Source: Rhynchonema sp. JSB1_4 (taxonomy: Eukaryota; Nematoda; Chromadorea; Monhysterida; Xyalidae). Taken from it: a stretch of 64,000 bases of DNA. Positions 33,101-46,849 of the stretch are shown here, piece after piece (position 1 is the first letter of the stretch; every line of letters starts with the position of its first letter). A model generated the notes under the pieces. The model saw only the letters and a program-made list of their open reading frames with translations. It had not been told where the DNA came from and searched no databases. The DNA is taken from NCBI GenBank assembly GCA_030248065.1, contig JASAMV010004502.1, forward strand, positions 1 through 64,000, read 5' to 3'. A program made the position numbers and the translations under genes.

Positions 33101-36100
33101 AGGTGGTTTACTTCGTGAGTGTCGCTTTGCGCACCAGGTCGGCGCTAGCAAACGGTGCTTCCCCCCACTGCCTGTGCTGTAATCTTTCCCATTTTGCTAT
33201 ACGGACACTTTGGGACTGCGGTTTCGAGTTTCATGCAGTGTTCCCGCTGTGCTTTACGTATGTATACCTGGCCTTTCGCACTGTCCACTTTACACGAAAC
33301 CGTTTTCTGACGACCACCTCTGCACTTGCACCCTTTCAATTGCACATTTCTTGCCTCCCATTGTCAAATGAAGAACTCCTGACTTACTGCGCCCAGCTGA
33401 CGTTTCAGTTGTGCGCAGTGGAGGAGATGCACTACGAGGACGCGTTTGCCATACAGATTGTTCGACAGGAGCAGGTCCGGGAAATGAATGTGGTCGCAGC
33501 AATGGTCCCGATTCTGCTCAAATTATATTCGGATGTGAGTGCAATTTTAGGAAGTTGTAGTTCGTCTGGATACGTCCTGTCACTCCTCCAATCAATAGAT
33601 ATCGAACGGCCGAGTCGACGTGCTCAAAGGGCACGATTGTCGAGCGATCGAGAAATCGATCACCGAATTGGCGGAGTATTTGGTGGAAGACGATCATCCG
33701 ATCAAACGGCGGCAGAAACTATTGCGCAATTTTATGGTCGGACATTCTTATTCATGTTCTTATGCCCCTCGACACCATCATCTGGCCTGACTACCGTGCT
33801 TCATAAGAGCGATTGCAGATAATCGACATCGTTGTCCTGCTGCTGATGCAACGTTCGCAGCTTCTCAGCGGCAACCAGCCGCTCCAAGGCATGTCCGGTC
33901 TGAGCAAAGTCAAGGACTTTGTGCAACAAAACCTGGAGCGTGTGTTTGCTGCTGTGATGTCACTTTTGAGCGCTTATTTGAACGGCGAAAGTCGCAAGAA
34001 TGAACTGTACCTCGGACGGCATATGAACTTCATTCTCAGCTTGGTGCAGGATGCGTCGGTTGGTCTATGCGTGTTGTCGTAAACCAGGATACACGGTGAT
34101 CCACTAAGATTATGATAATAGTTTGCAAACCAAAGTACATTTTCAGTCAGTAATCGGACTGATGGCCACCGAAATGAGCATCCATTTATTGTCGAACAAC
34201 AAACTTTTGGTGGACAAATTCACGAAGCAGCAAATCATTGACATCATTGACCTGCTGCGTCGAAACATGGTTGGTTGGTGTTTGACCTTATCTTTGACAG
34301 AATCGAAGATATCCCGAATTGTTCATATTCTTTTGTTGGTTAGTTCAAATTTGCTTTGTACACTTTGCCTTCGTAAATGTACGTTGACAATAGTTTTGTG
34401 CCGTGATCGACCCTAGTCTATCGCAACTGTAACATCAACCTGGTCTTTCAACGCAGACACTTTCAGATCTGACGACAATTTTCGAAAATGCACTGCGTAT
34501 GGTTGCACTGGTTTAGATACAGTACCAGCTGCAACTCTATGTAGGCGATCCTGAGCCTGCACAGTTAAGAAAAGAAAGTAGCGGAGCCTGCAGGCGCCTA
34601 CAGGCGCCTAAGCCGAGCCTGCAGGCACCTGCAGCGCTGAGCCTATACCGCTGGTTTTGGTGCTTTTGCGTACAAACAACATTTGTGTATTTTGTCTTCT
34701 TGTCTTGATTGCATTGTCGAAAAACTTAAAGCGTCCCCGCGGCTATTGTTTTTTGGGTTTTGGACCTCGGTTTTTTATATCAATCGTTAGTTGGCACTGG
34801 GATGAAGAACATTAACCTTCAAGAACTTCGCCAAACTGACATTTACCCACCGAAATCGATCCACCAACATGGCCGTACGGGAACAAATTACCCCAATATT
34901 GCCGCACTATGTGTGCATGGAAATCAGGATGTCCAAAGGAAAATTCAAATCACAGAGGTGTGGTATAGGCGGCGCGTTACGGTAGGTTGACAAAACATTT
35001 ATTATTTACAATAGAGCTAATGTTTTATCGGGCTACCGTAACCCGCCGCCTATATCACGCCCCAGTGATTTTAAATTTCTCTCGATTTCGGTGGGTAATC
35101 GCCATTTTGGTGAAGTTCGTCAAAACTAATGTTTTTGATCTCGATGCCAACAAACGATATAAGTGAAAAAAACCGAGGTCGAAAACCGAAAAAACAATAG
35201 CGGCGGGGCCGCTTTAAGTTAATGTGAAGGGCGCGAAGACGCTGGGCAATTTGAATGTTGTGTAGTAACCCATGTGGTGCATCGAGTCGGCATTGTTAAC
35301 TTTTTTGACAATGCAATCAAGAAAAGGAGACAAAATACACAAATATTGTTTGTACACAAAAGCACCACCAACCAGCGGCGTACTTGCTAAGCCTGCAGGC
35401 GCCTTTCATCCAGCACACTCTTCCCTCTTCTTAGCATCAGCACAAAAGCCACATTATCCAGAATCACCACCAACTCGGCCTGCTATCGGCACTATGCGCG
35501 TGCAACGAAGCGTCCCTACCCGACAATCAAACTCACATCGCGATTGAATTGATCGAGAAGCCGACTTTGGCCGATAACCCATTGTTGCCAATCTTGAGAT
35601 CGGGCAGTGCGATCGGCCTGGCGCCGAATGCCACCTACGTTTCGTATGATGGCGGCGAGAATTGGAACGAACTCGTGCAAGTGATCAAAACTGGCAAACG
35701 GGTTGGGTGGATTCTTTTGTTTTTATGAGGAACACAGTTCAGAAAGCGACCATTTTTGTTACAGAAAGCGCGTCACGGTCACCAGTACCAATTCATTTGT
35801 CAACAGCTGAAGTTGTTTGTCGCGATGTGTAAGGTATGCAAGTTTGACTCAGGGTGCACTAGGTATAATGATTCATCCTCCTTAACTTCCAGGGTCGCAA
35901 TAATTACGTCACCGATTTATTGACCAAACGTCTGAACCTTCTATCCTGGCCGTTGTGCTTCACCTGTTTGACTAATGACGAACTCGATGACGAAGTCCGA
36001 GCGTTGTTCTGTCGCCTACTGTTCGAATTGTTCATCAATGTCGGATCAAACTTCATTCACAATCAAGAAATTGATCTTGTCTTTCTGTATGACGAATCGA

Positions 36101-39100
36101 ATCGAACCAATCGCAAAAAGAAACAGGTCGTTGACTGGCTAGCTGATCTTTCGCGCATTGCTTACGTAACATTGTCTAAGGTCTTTTAGCAATCTGAACA
36201 ACCCATTGATCTGCCCTTCATGGCTCCATTGAAACGTTGGGTTCGCCAGTTCATTCTCATGAACGATTCACTTGTGGCTGCCAATTCAGGCAGAAACACG
36301 CTGTTGGCTGAGGTGGGCGACTGGTTTCACTCATTTTGCTGTTGAAACATCGCATGACACATCTAGCTAATCCACTTGCTGTAGGTGCTGAGCATTCTGC
36401 CGAGTATTGTGCGATTTGGTTATTATGACGCAGAAGAGATCAAAGCCGTATTGGTGCCCATCCTTGGTCTGCTCGAAAGCAGTGATGACGTACCGTTTCA
36501 AGTCGGCGAGCTGCAAGGTAACCATCTTGTTAAACATCAACCAATCTTACACCTGCTAAAATCGACAGACACGTTCAGATGAAACGGAAGAGGTCCGGCA
36601 GTTGGTAACCGACTTTCAAGAGAAAGAACGCTATGTCGATAATTGGCGCAATTCATCTGTGATCGCTGTGAAGATTGCGTAAGCGAATGAAGCGACATTT
36701 ATTCATCCTTTTCTTTGTACATTTGGACAATCGCATACCAACTTCCAGCGCATGCAAAGCCGCCGAGCTGCTGTTCAACCGTCGCACCTCTGTTCGGCTG
36801 CAATGTCTGATCGCTGCGTTCAAACGAGTGTTCGTTCGTGAGCAGAAGAAACAGAACGAGTTCGGTCCTCTCTTGTACGCCAGCTATGACTTTACGAATC
36901 AGGAGTTGAATAATCGGGTATGTATGTCGTCCTATCAATTAGCATAGTGCAGCTGATGTTTCACTCAGTTCGCCCTACAGATCATCGAATTGATCATGAA
37001 AATGTTTGATGCCAATGATTATTTCGAATCGACTGATTTCACGGAAGCGCTGGTCGATCTTTGTCAGTATGAGAACTTTGACCTGGCCAAGTATGCCTTC
37101 TATTTGTTGACGCGCTATCACGGCGATTTCAAGGATGTACTTGGCAGCGCGCAGAGGTCACAGGTAAGCAAACGGGAATCTTGATTTACGGCATGCTTTT
37201 CAGCGCGTTCCCTTCTTTGTCTTGTTTCGGCCAACTTAACTATCTTGTTCCAAGCTGTTTTTGAACCCACAGGCTAAAGAAAGTTCTTTGCAAGCACCAT
37301 ATTGCTTGAAACATCAGATTCTGGTCACCGATGTGTCATGCGAAGTGCATCGGCAGGTGGTGCAGCAGGTGCGTGAGATTCGGTACATGCTCATCGATGG
37401 TGACATCAGCTATGAGAATGCAGTCAAACTACGCGACATTGTTGGGACGTTCTCAACGTTAGGCAATACTTTCAGTCAGTTTTCAGCTCCAAGAATGCTT
37501 TTACATTAACCAATTGCTTTCTCAGTCTCTGCGTGTTTGGTGGTCCACAGGCTCAGATCAGTCATTCAATCAATCAACAGATTCTGACAAATGCAGGTCA
37601 GTTTGTGGTTCCAATCCTTACATGCCGGTGGCCCGCAGATATAATTCTGTGATGTTTCAGGCGTGCTTGATGACGTATTCACAATAATCACACTGGCACA
37701 GGATACAAACAATGTTGATGCAAGTCCCATTTTGATTGTTCGTCTCAGTGTATTGATACAAACAAATATTAGTCCAGCTTTAAATTAATTTGTGATTTTC
37801 ATCCAACTAAATTTTGTTCTACAGCTGGCCGAGGAGCTAATCGAATGCTGTTTCCGTTTCCTGCAAGCAATCGCTGCTGACAACACGGTTGTGCAGGAAC
37901 TGTTGTTCAATCGTGCATCGGAGCTGCTGCAAGTCGGAGAATCGGAAATGCTCAGCGAACTGTTTGCTGAGGTTGGTTGATCTATTAATTTGATTGATTG
38001 ATTTGATTATCAATTGGCGGATGATCCAGATCTTCTCCACGAACAACGACCTGGTGCGCCAAGTGTCCGAGAAAATGATCAAAGACATCGTGTTGCAACT
38101 GACTCGCACCAACAACCCAACACTGATCAGTCTCCTGAATTCACTCGTGATGGCCGGCAATGAACCTTTGAAGCGGAATCAACAACTCGTTATCAATGCA
38201 CTGCTGCACAACAAACGGAGGCCAGTGCTTTGAATGATTTAGGTTAGTGAAACATCAGCTCAGCTTCCCACAGCATTTTTCAGCATCGACGTGGTGATCG
38301 CGCGTGACGGAGCCTACCTTCGTGATTTGATGACCGTTGAGCCAAAGAAGCCAAAGAACATCGAGAATTTGAACAGCATGAGGCTGTACGTGTCGAACAT
38401 GATACAACTGCTGTCCCACTGTTGTCAGGTGTGTTTGACAGAAGTTCCAAGGAAAAAACCTGTCAGTGAAACATCAGAATACGTTGCAGGGCGCAACCAA
38501 ACTGGTTGAATCGATCTGTCAGAAGATCTTTGGTGTTGATGAACTGATGGACATAATTCTGTGCAAATCACTGTCCCACCGGCTGCGAGCGCCTTTTCTC
38601 CGTTTTCTTCACACCGTCTTCTTGTCAAATGAGAGCACCAAGGGCGAGAATTATCGGGTGACCAAAAAGTTCATATTCAGCTGAAGTTTAGTTTTTTCGT
38701 GAACGGCCGAACCGACCCATCTTTTAGGATCTGGCGCACAACACCAATTTCTGGAAATATCTCACCTCCCTGTGCAAGGAAATACAAGAGCTGACAAGGC
38801 GTCTTGAGAGTGAGCCAGGATTCCAGTTGCTACCTCGCAGCAAACAGGGGATCACACGCGTCACCGATATTGATGCACCCGATATGTTGCAGGTGCACAA
38901 GGGTTGCAGTGAATTGTCAAAGACATGTGATCAACACCTCTTCCTTTGCAATTCAGGGCGAAGTGATCCACGTAATCGACTACGTGCTTCCAATGTTGAA
39001 AGTGTTCTACGAGCGTTGCTATCAGCGATACGACGATGTGGTCATGCCTCATTCAGACTCTGAGGATGATGATGGAACCTATGCGACTGTTAGTTAGAGA

Positions 39101-42100
39101 GTGACCTACATACATACTAAGTATAGTTTTCCGTGGTTAACGGCTATATACTGTAGGCAGGCATTCCTGATTATGATTCCACGAATCATCAGAAACAGTA
39201 ATGGTTCAATGAGTGAGAAACTATGAGCAGCACTGAGTTTAATGTGGTTCAACCAATATGAATTTCAGTACACGGACATTCTGAAAATGGAGACTGATAT
39301 ATCGATTGAACTGCTTCGAGAAGCATTGATTCCATTTGCTGAAGCTGTTCGACCGTGCATTGCTGATACTCACCAATTGAACGTCATGCAGAAAGCGCTC
39401 AGTTTGATTGCGTTTTCAACAGGTTTTTCAACTACCACCGTATTTTAACCTTCCACATACACATCTCTTATCCAAGTGCACAAAGACAAGCAAATGTCGC
39501 AGGCAGCGGCCAGTTGGTGCCACCAATCGTATTGGACCCACTTAAACCTTCAATGCAAGATCCAACCACTCAGTACCAACATTACTACAAAAGGGAACTG
39601 CAAGTGAACGCATCGTTATTCGCCTTCGTTCAGAATTTGCAAAGTATTTATGGTGGTGAAAACACGCTGCGATGTCAGATTGGCTATCCGAGCAGCTCGG
39701 TGAGTTTCATGGGGACCATATTAAGCTGTGTTTGCCGTTAAGCATCTTCGTCGCACGTTCCAGCCCTACAACAGTGATCGCATTCAATTGCCGCTGGGAG
39801 AGGAGTTCCAAAACTTGGTTAGATCGTTCGAAAGCAAGGATGCGACTGAAGATCAAGCAATCAGGTAAGATTCGTACTTTCTCAAATTTTGGTATGAAGA
39901 ATTGGTATTGGCCTCGAACTTGCAAGAGTGCATTCTTCTGAACATGTTCCAGATGGGCGCGTGCGAAATGTCTGGTTCAATTCATCGGCAACACACAGAA
40001 ACAACGACGGCGTGATGGACGGGACAACGAACTGTTGATTTCCGCCACTCAGGTTGCCGCAAATGAAATGTTTCATATTTTCACGTTTTCGGCCTTTTGC
40101 CAACAGATAGTGCACCAGGTCATCATCAGTGTAGAAAAGAGACCAAATGGCCATGTGACTTGCAAAAATTGCTAGGAAAACAACCAGACGAAGAAGCAAT
40201 TAAGCGTCTCCAGGTCCTACATTGTATCCTTCACAACGAGATCGCCATTCTGAACGTGCTGGAGGACGGAGCGTTCAAAGATCAACAGGAGGAACGAGTG
40301 CTCGATCTGCAAAAGGCCATCACGGAAATGGGAGTTGTGCCATCCACAATGGATTTGCTGGCGTCGGAGTCGAATGGTTTAGTTAATTTTGAATCCCTTT
40401 CCATGCACGATATCGAATGAAGTTTGAATTCGAGTACTATGACCTCGATTGCCGTTGAACAACGGTTGGGCAAAGCCAATTTTTATGGACAATGGAGTTT
40501 TTGAAATTCTTTCCACCCCGCAAAATTTATTCCCCCGGAACGATGGTCGAAAGTGCTCCAACTCCATTGCAAAGTACGGTCCAAGCAAAGAGCTACTTCG
40601 CTTGCAGCAGCTTTGCTTCAAACTTGGTGCCGTTCGCAGAAAAATACTGAAATTTTTAAAAAATCAAAAATTTAATTGCGCAGATGTCACACTGAAAGTG
40701 CTCCGATTCCTCGTGACGTTGTTGTTCGACGGCAACAAGTTTGTGCAGGACAGTGTCTTGGCCGATTGCCTGACCAAACGTGAGGAGTACTTGTTCGAAC
40801 TGGTGAAAGTGATGATCGCTCAGGCGCAGGAGGATTTAAAACAACAGAGTCTCGAGTCGAAACAGCATCTGGTAGTTTGAAAGCGTTTTCGTAATTTTCA
40901 TTCGTTTCTGCGATGACAGATAGGCACGAAAGTCTTCTTGAATGATAACAGAACGAAAATCAATATCGTTGATTCAAGAAATCCGCTGCCAAGATGAAAC
41001 AAACGAAGTCAATGACAATGCCATCATCATTGCTTGACGAAAGCACAACTATCCCGTCGACGGGTAAGGATCCGTTCGAAGCCGGAAAGCCCCCTGAGCC
41101 AAATAACAGCAAAAACTCGTTCTTGACGAAGATGCTGCAATCGTTCAAAGGTTTGACCATTGACTTGACGGATATTTGTGTAGCTGATTGAGGGACATAT
41201 CAATTTTGAAGGCAAATGCACTGGCATGGACTTGGGAAGGCATGGACAAATTTTGGTTGAACTGTATTTTACAGTAGAATAGACGCACTACATAATTTTG
41301 CCCAGCGTAAAGGACGTTCCTCTGTTGATTTAGTGATTTGTTGGCAAACCAACAATAGGTTTTAGGTCAGGAACAGCATACGAAGGAAAGCTACATGATC
41401 GAACGCGGACCTTTTCGTTCAAGTCGTGCTGATTTGAAACATTCTCAGATGCCCCTGGATCTACGACGTGGTGATGGGTATTTGGCGGAAAAAGTAGGTA
41501 TAGCGTGGTCACGAGCTCATGTCGTTGCAATTCAATTTACATCGTATTCACACAGGGTCAACAGCAGCACAAAGGCAACTGGTATTCGCACCCGAAAATT
41601 GATCGTTACAAACGATTCGACGACCTTGACTTGGTTCTACGGGTAAGCAAATTCGAATACGTTTTCGACTCGATGTTTCACAAGTATACTTTTTATTGTA
41701 CAGCTATTGGCAGCGTTGTGTGACGGACAACACGAGCCAATGCAGGACTACCTTAGGGATCAATGGGATAACCTGAAGTCGGTGAATTTAGTTGGCGAAC
41801 TGTGTGATTTTCTGCCATCAGTCACTGGATCGCAACTGACCGATCGACGATTGACGACCATCACCGAGATTGTGAACACGTTGATTGAGATGATACAGGG
41901 CAATGAAGCGAATCAGGTTTGGTGTGAGGGTTGAGTGGTTGAGGCTTCGGCGCTGATGATGACCTGGTGCGTCACTTTTTTGGGAGAGCAGGTTGAAAAG
42001 CAATCAACGTATCACGCAGTTTTGTCAGCATCATGGTACCTGGTTCACAGAACGTCCCTTTGGCGTTTCAGTTTGCCGCATTGCATCACAAGATTTTCGA

Positions 42101-45100
42101 GCACGTGTCGAATATACTGCGATTGTCGCAAACTGACAGTCTCAGTCAGGTAAGCCAGCTGGCTGATGATTCAAACAGGTAGAAAGCTCATTAAAAGCCG
42201 AGACTGTTATCTCATCATCAAACAAAACGGAAAAACTTTCATAGTATTCTTTGATCTTTCACAGACTAAGGTGTACGAGATGAAGCGCGCGATTGGCATT
42301 CTGCTCACCGATATGATCGAAGAAAATCACAAAGAGATTGGCACCGTAGTGGGCATAATCAATCGGACGGATTTGGTCAATCAAATGTTGCAGGTCGGAT
42401 CTTTTGTGTTCATATCCATTTTGTACACTTTACAGTCAACCTGCACATTCTCATTCTCAAATGTGTTCACTCTCGACAGGCCTACGATCTTCTAATGGAC
42501 AAAGACTACCTTCTCACCCTTGGCTGCGAGGACATTGTCCTGACCGTCGGTTTCACCTACTACCATTTGTTCCGACGAGTCATGGACGTTCACCCGAGCA
42601 CTGACGATGCTGGGCACATCTCAAACGAGGCGTTCTCCTACTTTGAGGCTCACACTCAGGCAGTGGAGGTGCAAAAGGGTGAATCACTCCAGCGATTGTA
42701 CTTCGCTGTGCTGGACGCCGATGCTCTACGGACTTCGGTGAAAAATAGGTGTGCTTTTTTTCAGAAAATCTTGCCGATAAATAATGTTGAAAAGTGAAAA
42801 TTTATGCAGACTTAAATGGGAGGTCGACCGCTCATCAGCCAGCAACAAACTGCGTGATTTCATGAGCTGGTCACGGGACATTTGCGACGATGTGCTCTAT
42901 CAGCGCAAGGTGCAGCAATATTCTGTCCTTCAAAGTAAATAAACAGGTGGTATGTAAAATATTCCAGCAAACGAAAACAATATTTTCAGATCCAATCACG
43001 TTGGTGGAGCAAAACGTTGGTGCAAGAATGGGCACTGCTCAATCGCACCTTCCTCCTCCTGACCTTCCTGATCAACGTTATGATGCTCGCCGGCTGGGTG
43101 GCACCAGAAAGGCTGAATCCTCATTACAGATACAGGTTGGGGAATTGGTGACGAACTAACAGCCGATCTGCTTTTTTGCGTCAACACATTCAAGAGAAAA
43201 TTATCGCTTGAAAAGCCGCATGTCTGTATGTTTTGTGTTCTCAGCTCCTATATGTATGTATGTATGTACATGTATGTACGTCTTTGGGGACGCTACCTAA
43301 TCCAAATGTGAATTGTACACACGGTAACGCATTTCTTGCTTACCCGTGTCAACCTGCTTTCACAGACGGCCGGTGCACCAGGTCATCGTCCATGCGAATG
43401 CATCAGATGCACCACGTGACCATAAAGACCCCAAAAAACAAACACGAGCTGGTCGTATGCTCGCACAAACATCACTGCCATCGTGCATCCCGTTTTTGGA
43501 ACAGCCAGTCTCACTTTCCCATTCAGCGTGAGCGAAGGCCGTTTCATGCCGGTGGTCGGCTCGATCAGCGCAATATCCATCAAAGTGCTCGGCAGTCTAC
43601 ACGTCCTGGTCACATTCCTGATCTGTTGCAGTTTCGCACTGGCCAACCGATTCATCTATCCCATCTGGATGCAGCAAATGTGCACCAGCATCAAGTTAGC
43701 TTGGTTCCTGAGTGTCAAAGGCGAGGTTTCATCGCTTCTCACCTGATTTTCAGGGCAAGGTGGCAAGAACACAAAATGCGCGCATCAGCAGCGACGACTC
43801 TTTCCAATAACGATATTCAACAAGAGCACAGCTATTTATCGATCACGTTGTTTTCCTGGGAAGGACTCTACTATCCGATACTGCTCGCTTTCTCGGTCCT
43901 GGGCACGTTGACCCACGGTAAACGGGACGTATGTTTTGTTTTTCGGTTCTCAGACATTTCGGCTTATAGTACCGTCGTCAACTCAGATAGTCAACACTTG
44001 TCATCAACTCCCATGTATAATTTCTCGCGCGCGTTTAGGGCCGCTGGAGTTGACGACGAGAGTCGACCACTTGAGTCGACTACGGTACCATTAGCCGACG
44101 CCCCACCGCACCCTGCCACGTTGTATGGAGAAATCATGTTGCCTGATTCAGGGTCACTATTCTGCATCCACATGTTGCACATAACAAAACAGAACCAGTT
44201 GCTTCAACGGGCCATGTTGGCCGTGACGCTCAATGGTCAGTTATAAAACACTTTTTTTACTTTCCCTAAAATCCATAAACTTTGATTTTCCGCAGGCCGT
44301 TCAATGTTGTGGGTGACATTTCTGGGCATGTTGTACCTCTATATTTACGCCATGATCGGCTTTCTATTCATGCGAACCATATTCACAAAGAACGGACTCT
44401 ATTGCGGCACGCTGTTCGAATGTTTTGTGTCGGTGATCAGAAACGGGCTGGTTACTGGCATGACCGAGGTTGGTACTGGTGTAGTTGTCTGATGTTTTGC
44501 ATTGTGTCTCGTCTCTGCCAATGGGCATGATAACAATCGGTGAGCATGGCAACGAACATAGTAAACATAGCGCCCTAATCTGTAGGAATAAGCTAAATCA
44601 AGAAGTCTGCCGGTTGGGTGGATCAATTTAAATGATCAACAAGTCAGTCAAGAACCAGTTTTAGATCATCGATAATCGCCAATTACAGAACTTCGAGCTG
44701 CCGGATTCTTTTGACCAGTCATTCCAAGCGTACGGCTTCAAAGCCATCTATGACGTCACATTCTTCGCTGTCATCATTACGATTGGACTCAACATGATAT
44801 TCGGCATTATCATTGACACTTTCTCACAACTCAGAGAGGCAAAGGTTGATGCCTAATTATCTTAAACTAAAAATAAAATTGATTTGGTATTAAAAATGAA
44901 ACATCACCTCGTCAGAAACAAGCCGAAGACGACATGCGCAACACGTGCTTCATATGCGGCCGAAGCAGTTATGAATTCGACCAGCATGGTGATGGGTTTG
45001 AGAAACATGTCAAGGTCTGGGATTTCAAAATATTCAGAAGCAAAAATAGTTTCTACTTTTGTCATTGAAAGAATCGTATTCAACTCTCTATTCCTTTTTT

Positions 45101-45663
45101 CAGAACGAACACAACATGTGGTCCTATTTGTTTTTCCTGCTGCATCTGGCTGAAACACCACCGAATGATATGACAGCGCTCGAACTGTACGTGCACAAAC
45201 AGGTATAAAATTTTTGGATGGTCAAAGAGAACCGCACTTATTCGACTTCGCATGATAATAGTTCATCAACCACACTGTACTGCAAATAACGCGGTGGAGG
45301 CCACCTACCTACATACCATGGTTATTTTACGCCAATTGATGTTTCACGCGCGCGCAGGTTGTTGATCGTACGACCAGCTTCATGCCACTTGGTCGTGCGC
45401 TGTGTCTTATCCGGGTGGTGGACGACAGTTTGGCCACACAAATACAACAGATCAGAGAACGACTGGACTATTTGAGTGAACAACAGAGGACTGAGGTTGA
45501 TTTGGAAAACGTTGAAATGAATAAAAAATGTTAAAAATAAAAAGTGAATAATCTTCTTTTGTCACAGGAACAAAAACAGGAGCGAGCCGCTGCACAGGAG
45601 GCCAGACTTGCCAAACGAAGCGCGCAGCAACAGCGATCAGGCACAAATGTCAAGAAATCGTGA
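30154..45663 (+). CDS. Inositol 1,4,5-trisphosphate receptor (divergent)
   Basis: A multi-exon gene (I count about 55-57 exons, roughly 2,600 residues) following the whole IP3-receptor plan of an ER Ca2+-release channel. The N-terminal suppressor/beta-trefoil region with MIR repeats spans 30154-33110; the ligand-binding helical part 33410-34270 keeps KRRQKLLR and SRKNELYL; helical regulatory domains fill 35450-42900; the channel has membrane segments at about 43000-44840, with S6 reading IIIDTFSQLRE. After it come the family's linker zinc motif (CFICG ... FEKHVK/NEHNMW, 44920-45135) and a short coiled-coil tail ending at 45663. The key exons 44296-44468 and 44689-44844 join in phase. Two oddities: the selectivity-filter motif GGGVGD is not found, and the LRTTGRQ ligand loop is not conserved. 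Identity is very likely; the exact start (30154 or the next ATG) and a few small exons are uncertain. Confidence 0.9.
34590..35405. mobile_element. Large fold-back element in IP3 receptor intron
   Basis: The left arm (to about 34990) and the right arm (about 35020-35405) are inverted copies: GTACAAACAA.ATTTGTGTAT, AGCG.CCCCGC.GCTATTG, GACCTCGGTTTTTT, ACCCACCGAAATCGA and TATAGGCGGCG.GTTACGGTA all appear on one arm and reversed on the other. The right arm carries about 75 extra bases near 35215-35290. Its outer part is rich in GCCTGCAGGCGCC. It is non-coding and lies between the exons ending near 34268 and starting near 35452. Confidence 0.8.
43253..43282. repeat. TATG/TACA microsatellite
   Basis: A run of TATG units followed by TACATG in an intron of the IP3 receptor gene. 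Similar short runs occur near 31230-31250 and 61278-61300. Confidence 0.7.
43961..44096. mobile_element. GGCTTATAG MITE in IP3 receptor intron
   Basis: The left end GGCTTATAGTACCGTCGTCA and the reversed right end GGCTAATGGTACCGTAGTCG give inverted repeats over about 26 bases; at 136 bp it matches the 138-bp copy at 29251. The target duplication has decayed (GACATTTC / GACGCCCC). It lies in an intron between two membrane-segment exons and causes the misleading long open frame across 43233-44246. Confidence 0.75.
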
Positions 45664-46209
45664 GCGCCTCAACTTTGAAATGATGTTTCAATTCCTATTT
45701 GATAGCTGATGTTTCAGTTGGTTCGGGCGTCGTATCAAGCAAGAAGACGAAGTCGGTAGTCATGCGTTCTATGGATTGTACACCATCAAATGGTCAACGT
45801 GAAACATTAGTGTGTCACTTGTAGACAAGACATTGGGTGATATTTTCGAAACGGTGTAAAGGTCAGTTGGGTGTAAAGGTCGGTGGAAAGCTCGGCGACA
45901 CCCCAGGGAAAACCTCGGCGAAACTGAAACATCCCAAGGGAGCCCCCCGCCCCGCCCCCCTTGGTCGACCGAACTTTACACCGACCTTACGCCCACACCA
46001 CACCCGAAAACCCCCCCAACTCTTTGTAAATTTTTCATGGTGTTTTCTTGCCTAATGTATTGTCGTGAAACATCAGCGTCCTTTTTTCATTCATTCAGCT
46101 TCGCTACTGCATTGACATAAACAGAATAGTCGTAAACTTGTGGTCAAAGACAAACTGTCGAAAAATGTCCATACATGTTGTGTCTGCGTTAGTGTCGAAA
46201 TGAGCTAAG
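45664..46209. other. 3' flank of the IP3 receptor gene
   Basis: It contains four or five copies of the dispersed GATGTTTCA / TGAAACATC motif within 400 bases (about 45684, 45709, 45801, 45924, 46063). Around 45855-45990 an inverted pair (TAAAGGTCGGTG and CGAACTTTACACCGACC) flanks a C-rich stretch, perhaps another fold-back remnant. No gene is seen. Confidence 0.4.
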
Positions 46210-46490
46210 GGATCTGCTATACAAACGCGGTTACGGGCCGCGGGTCAGAAAAATTCTATGTCCAAGGACCGCACCGCGTTTGCATGAAAGCGGTTTGTTG
46301 CGGGTCGCTTCGAAACATTTCTTTGGCTGTAACACATAAAAACGAACCAATCAGCATCTAGCCAACGGCGCACACGTACCATAGCAGCCCAGCGCTGATT
46401 GGTTCACTTTTGTGGAGTCACACCCGAATAAATGTTTTGAAGTGACCCGCAAGTGCGGCCATGCATTTCTGAAACGCGCCCCGCAATACA
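46210..46490. mobile_element. Fold-back element remnant
   Basis: The stretch 46282-46345 (TTGCGGGTCGCTTCGAAACA ... GAACCAATCAGC) is matched in reverse by 46400-46464 (GCTGATTGGTTCAC ... TGAAGTGACCCGCAAG). Weaker outer matches involve AAACGCG and CCGCGG. No coding capacity. Confidence 0.65.
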
Positions 46491-46574
46491 TTACGTATAC
46501 ATACATACGCAAGCGTCAAGTTTAACTTAGCAGCTCCCGAACCAACTCTTTCAGTATGCAAACCAAATTAGGTA

Positions 46575-46849
46575 TTGGTCGCACAATGACCATATAAGAA
46601 TTCATCAAAATCAATCCTGATTTTCACGTTCAGTCACTCTTAACTACTGTGCTATTTGTGATTGTCACAAAACATTTTCAGCTGAAAATAATCGAGCAGA
46701 TCAACCACGTTGCCACAGGTCTGAAAAACACTCTTTAAAAAACTTTTTTAGAACAATCACGCAACGCAACGTCATTGCTCCGTCACTTTCCCTCTTTACG
46801 AATCAGGAAAAAAATTTGTCCAATTCTTATAAAGTCATTGTGCGACCAA
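46575..46849. mobile_element. MITE with TA target site (Tc1/mariner-like), copy 2
   Basis: The inverted ends TTGGTCGCACAATGACCATA and (reversed) TTGGTCGCACAATGACTTTA are flanked by TA on both sides. It is homologous throughout to 9194-9452. Its terminal repeats are better preserved than in copy 1. Confidence 0.85.

Noticed and set aside
33103..33822. 239-codon open frame, plus strand
   Set aside because: Only its part around 33408-33534 is a true IP3 receptor exon; the rest is intron or the wrong frame for the next exon (the coding frame at 33600-33735 reads ...EKSITELAEYLVEDD).
43233..44246. Longest open frame in the window (337 codons, plus strand)
   Set aside because: It reads through introns and a MITE of the IP3 receptor gene; the real exons here use different frames and borders.
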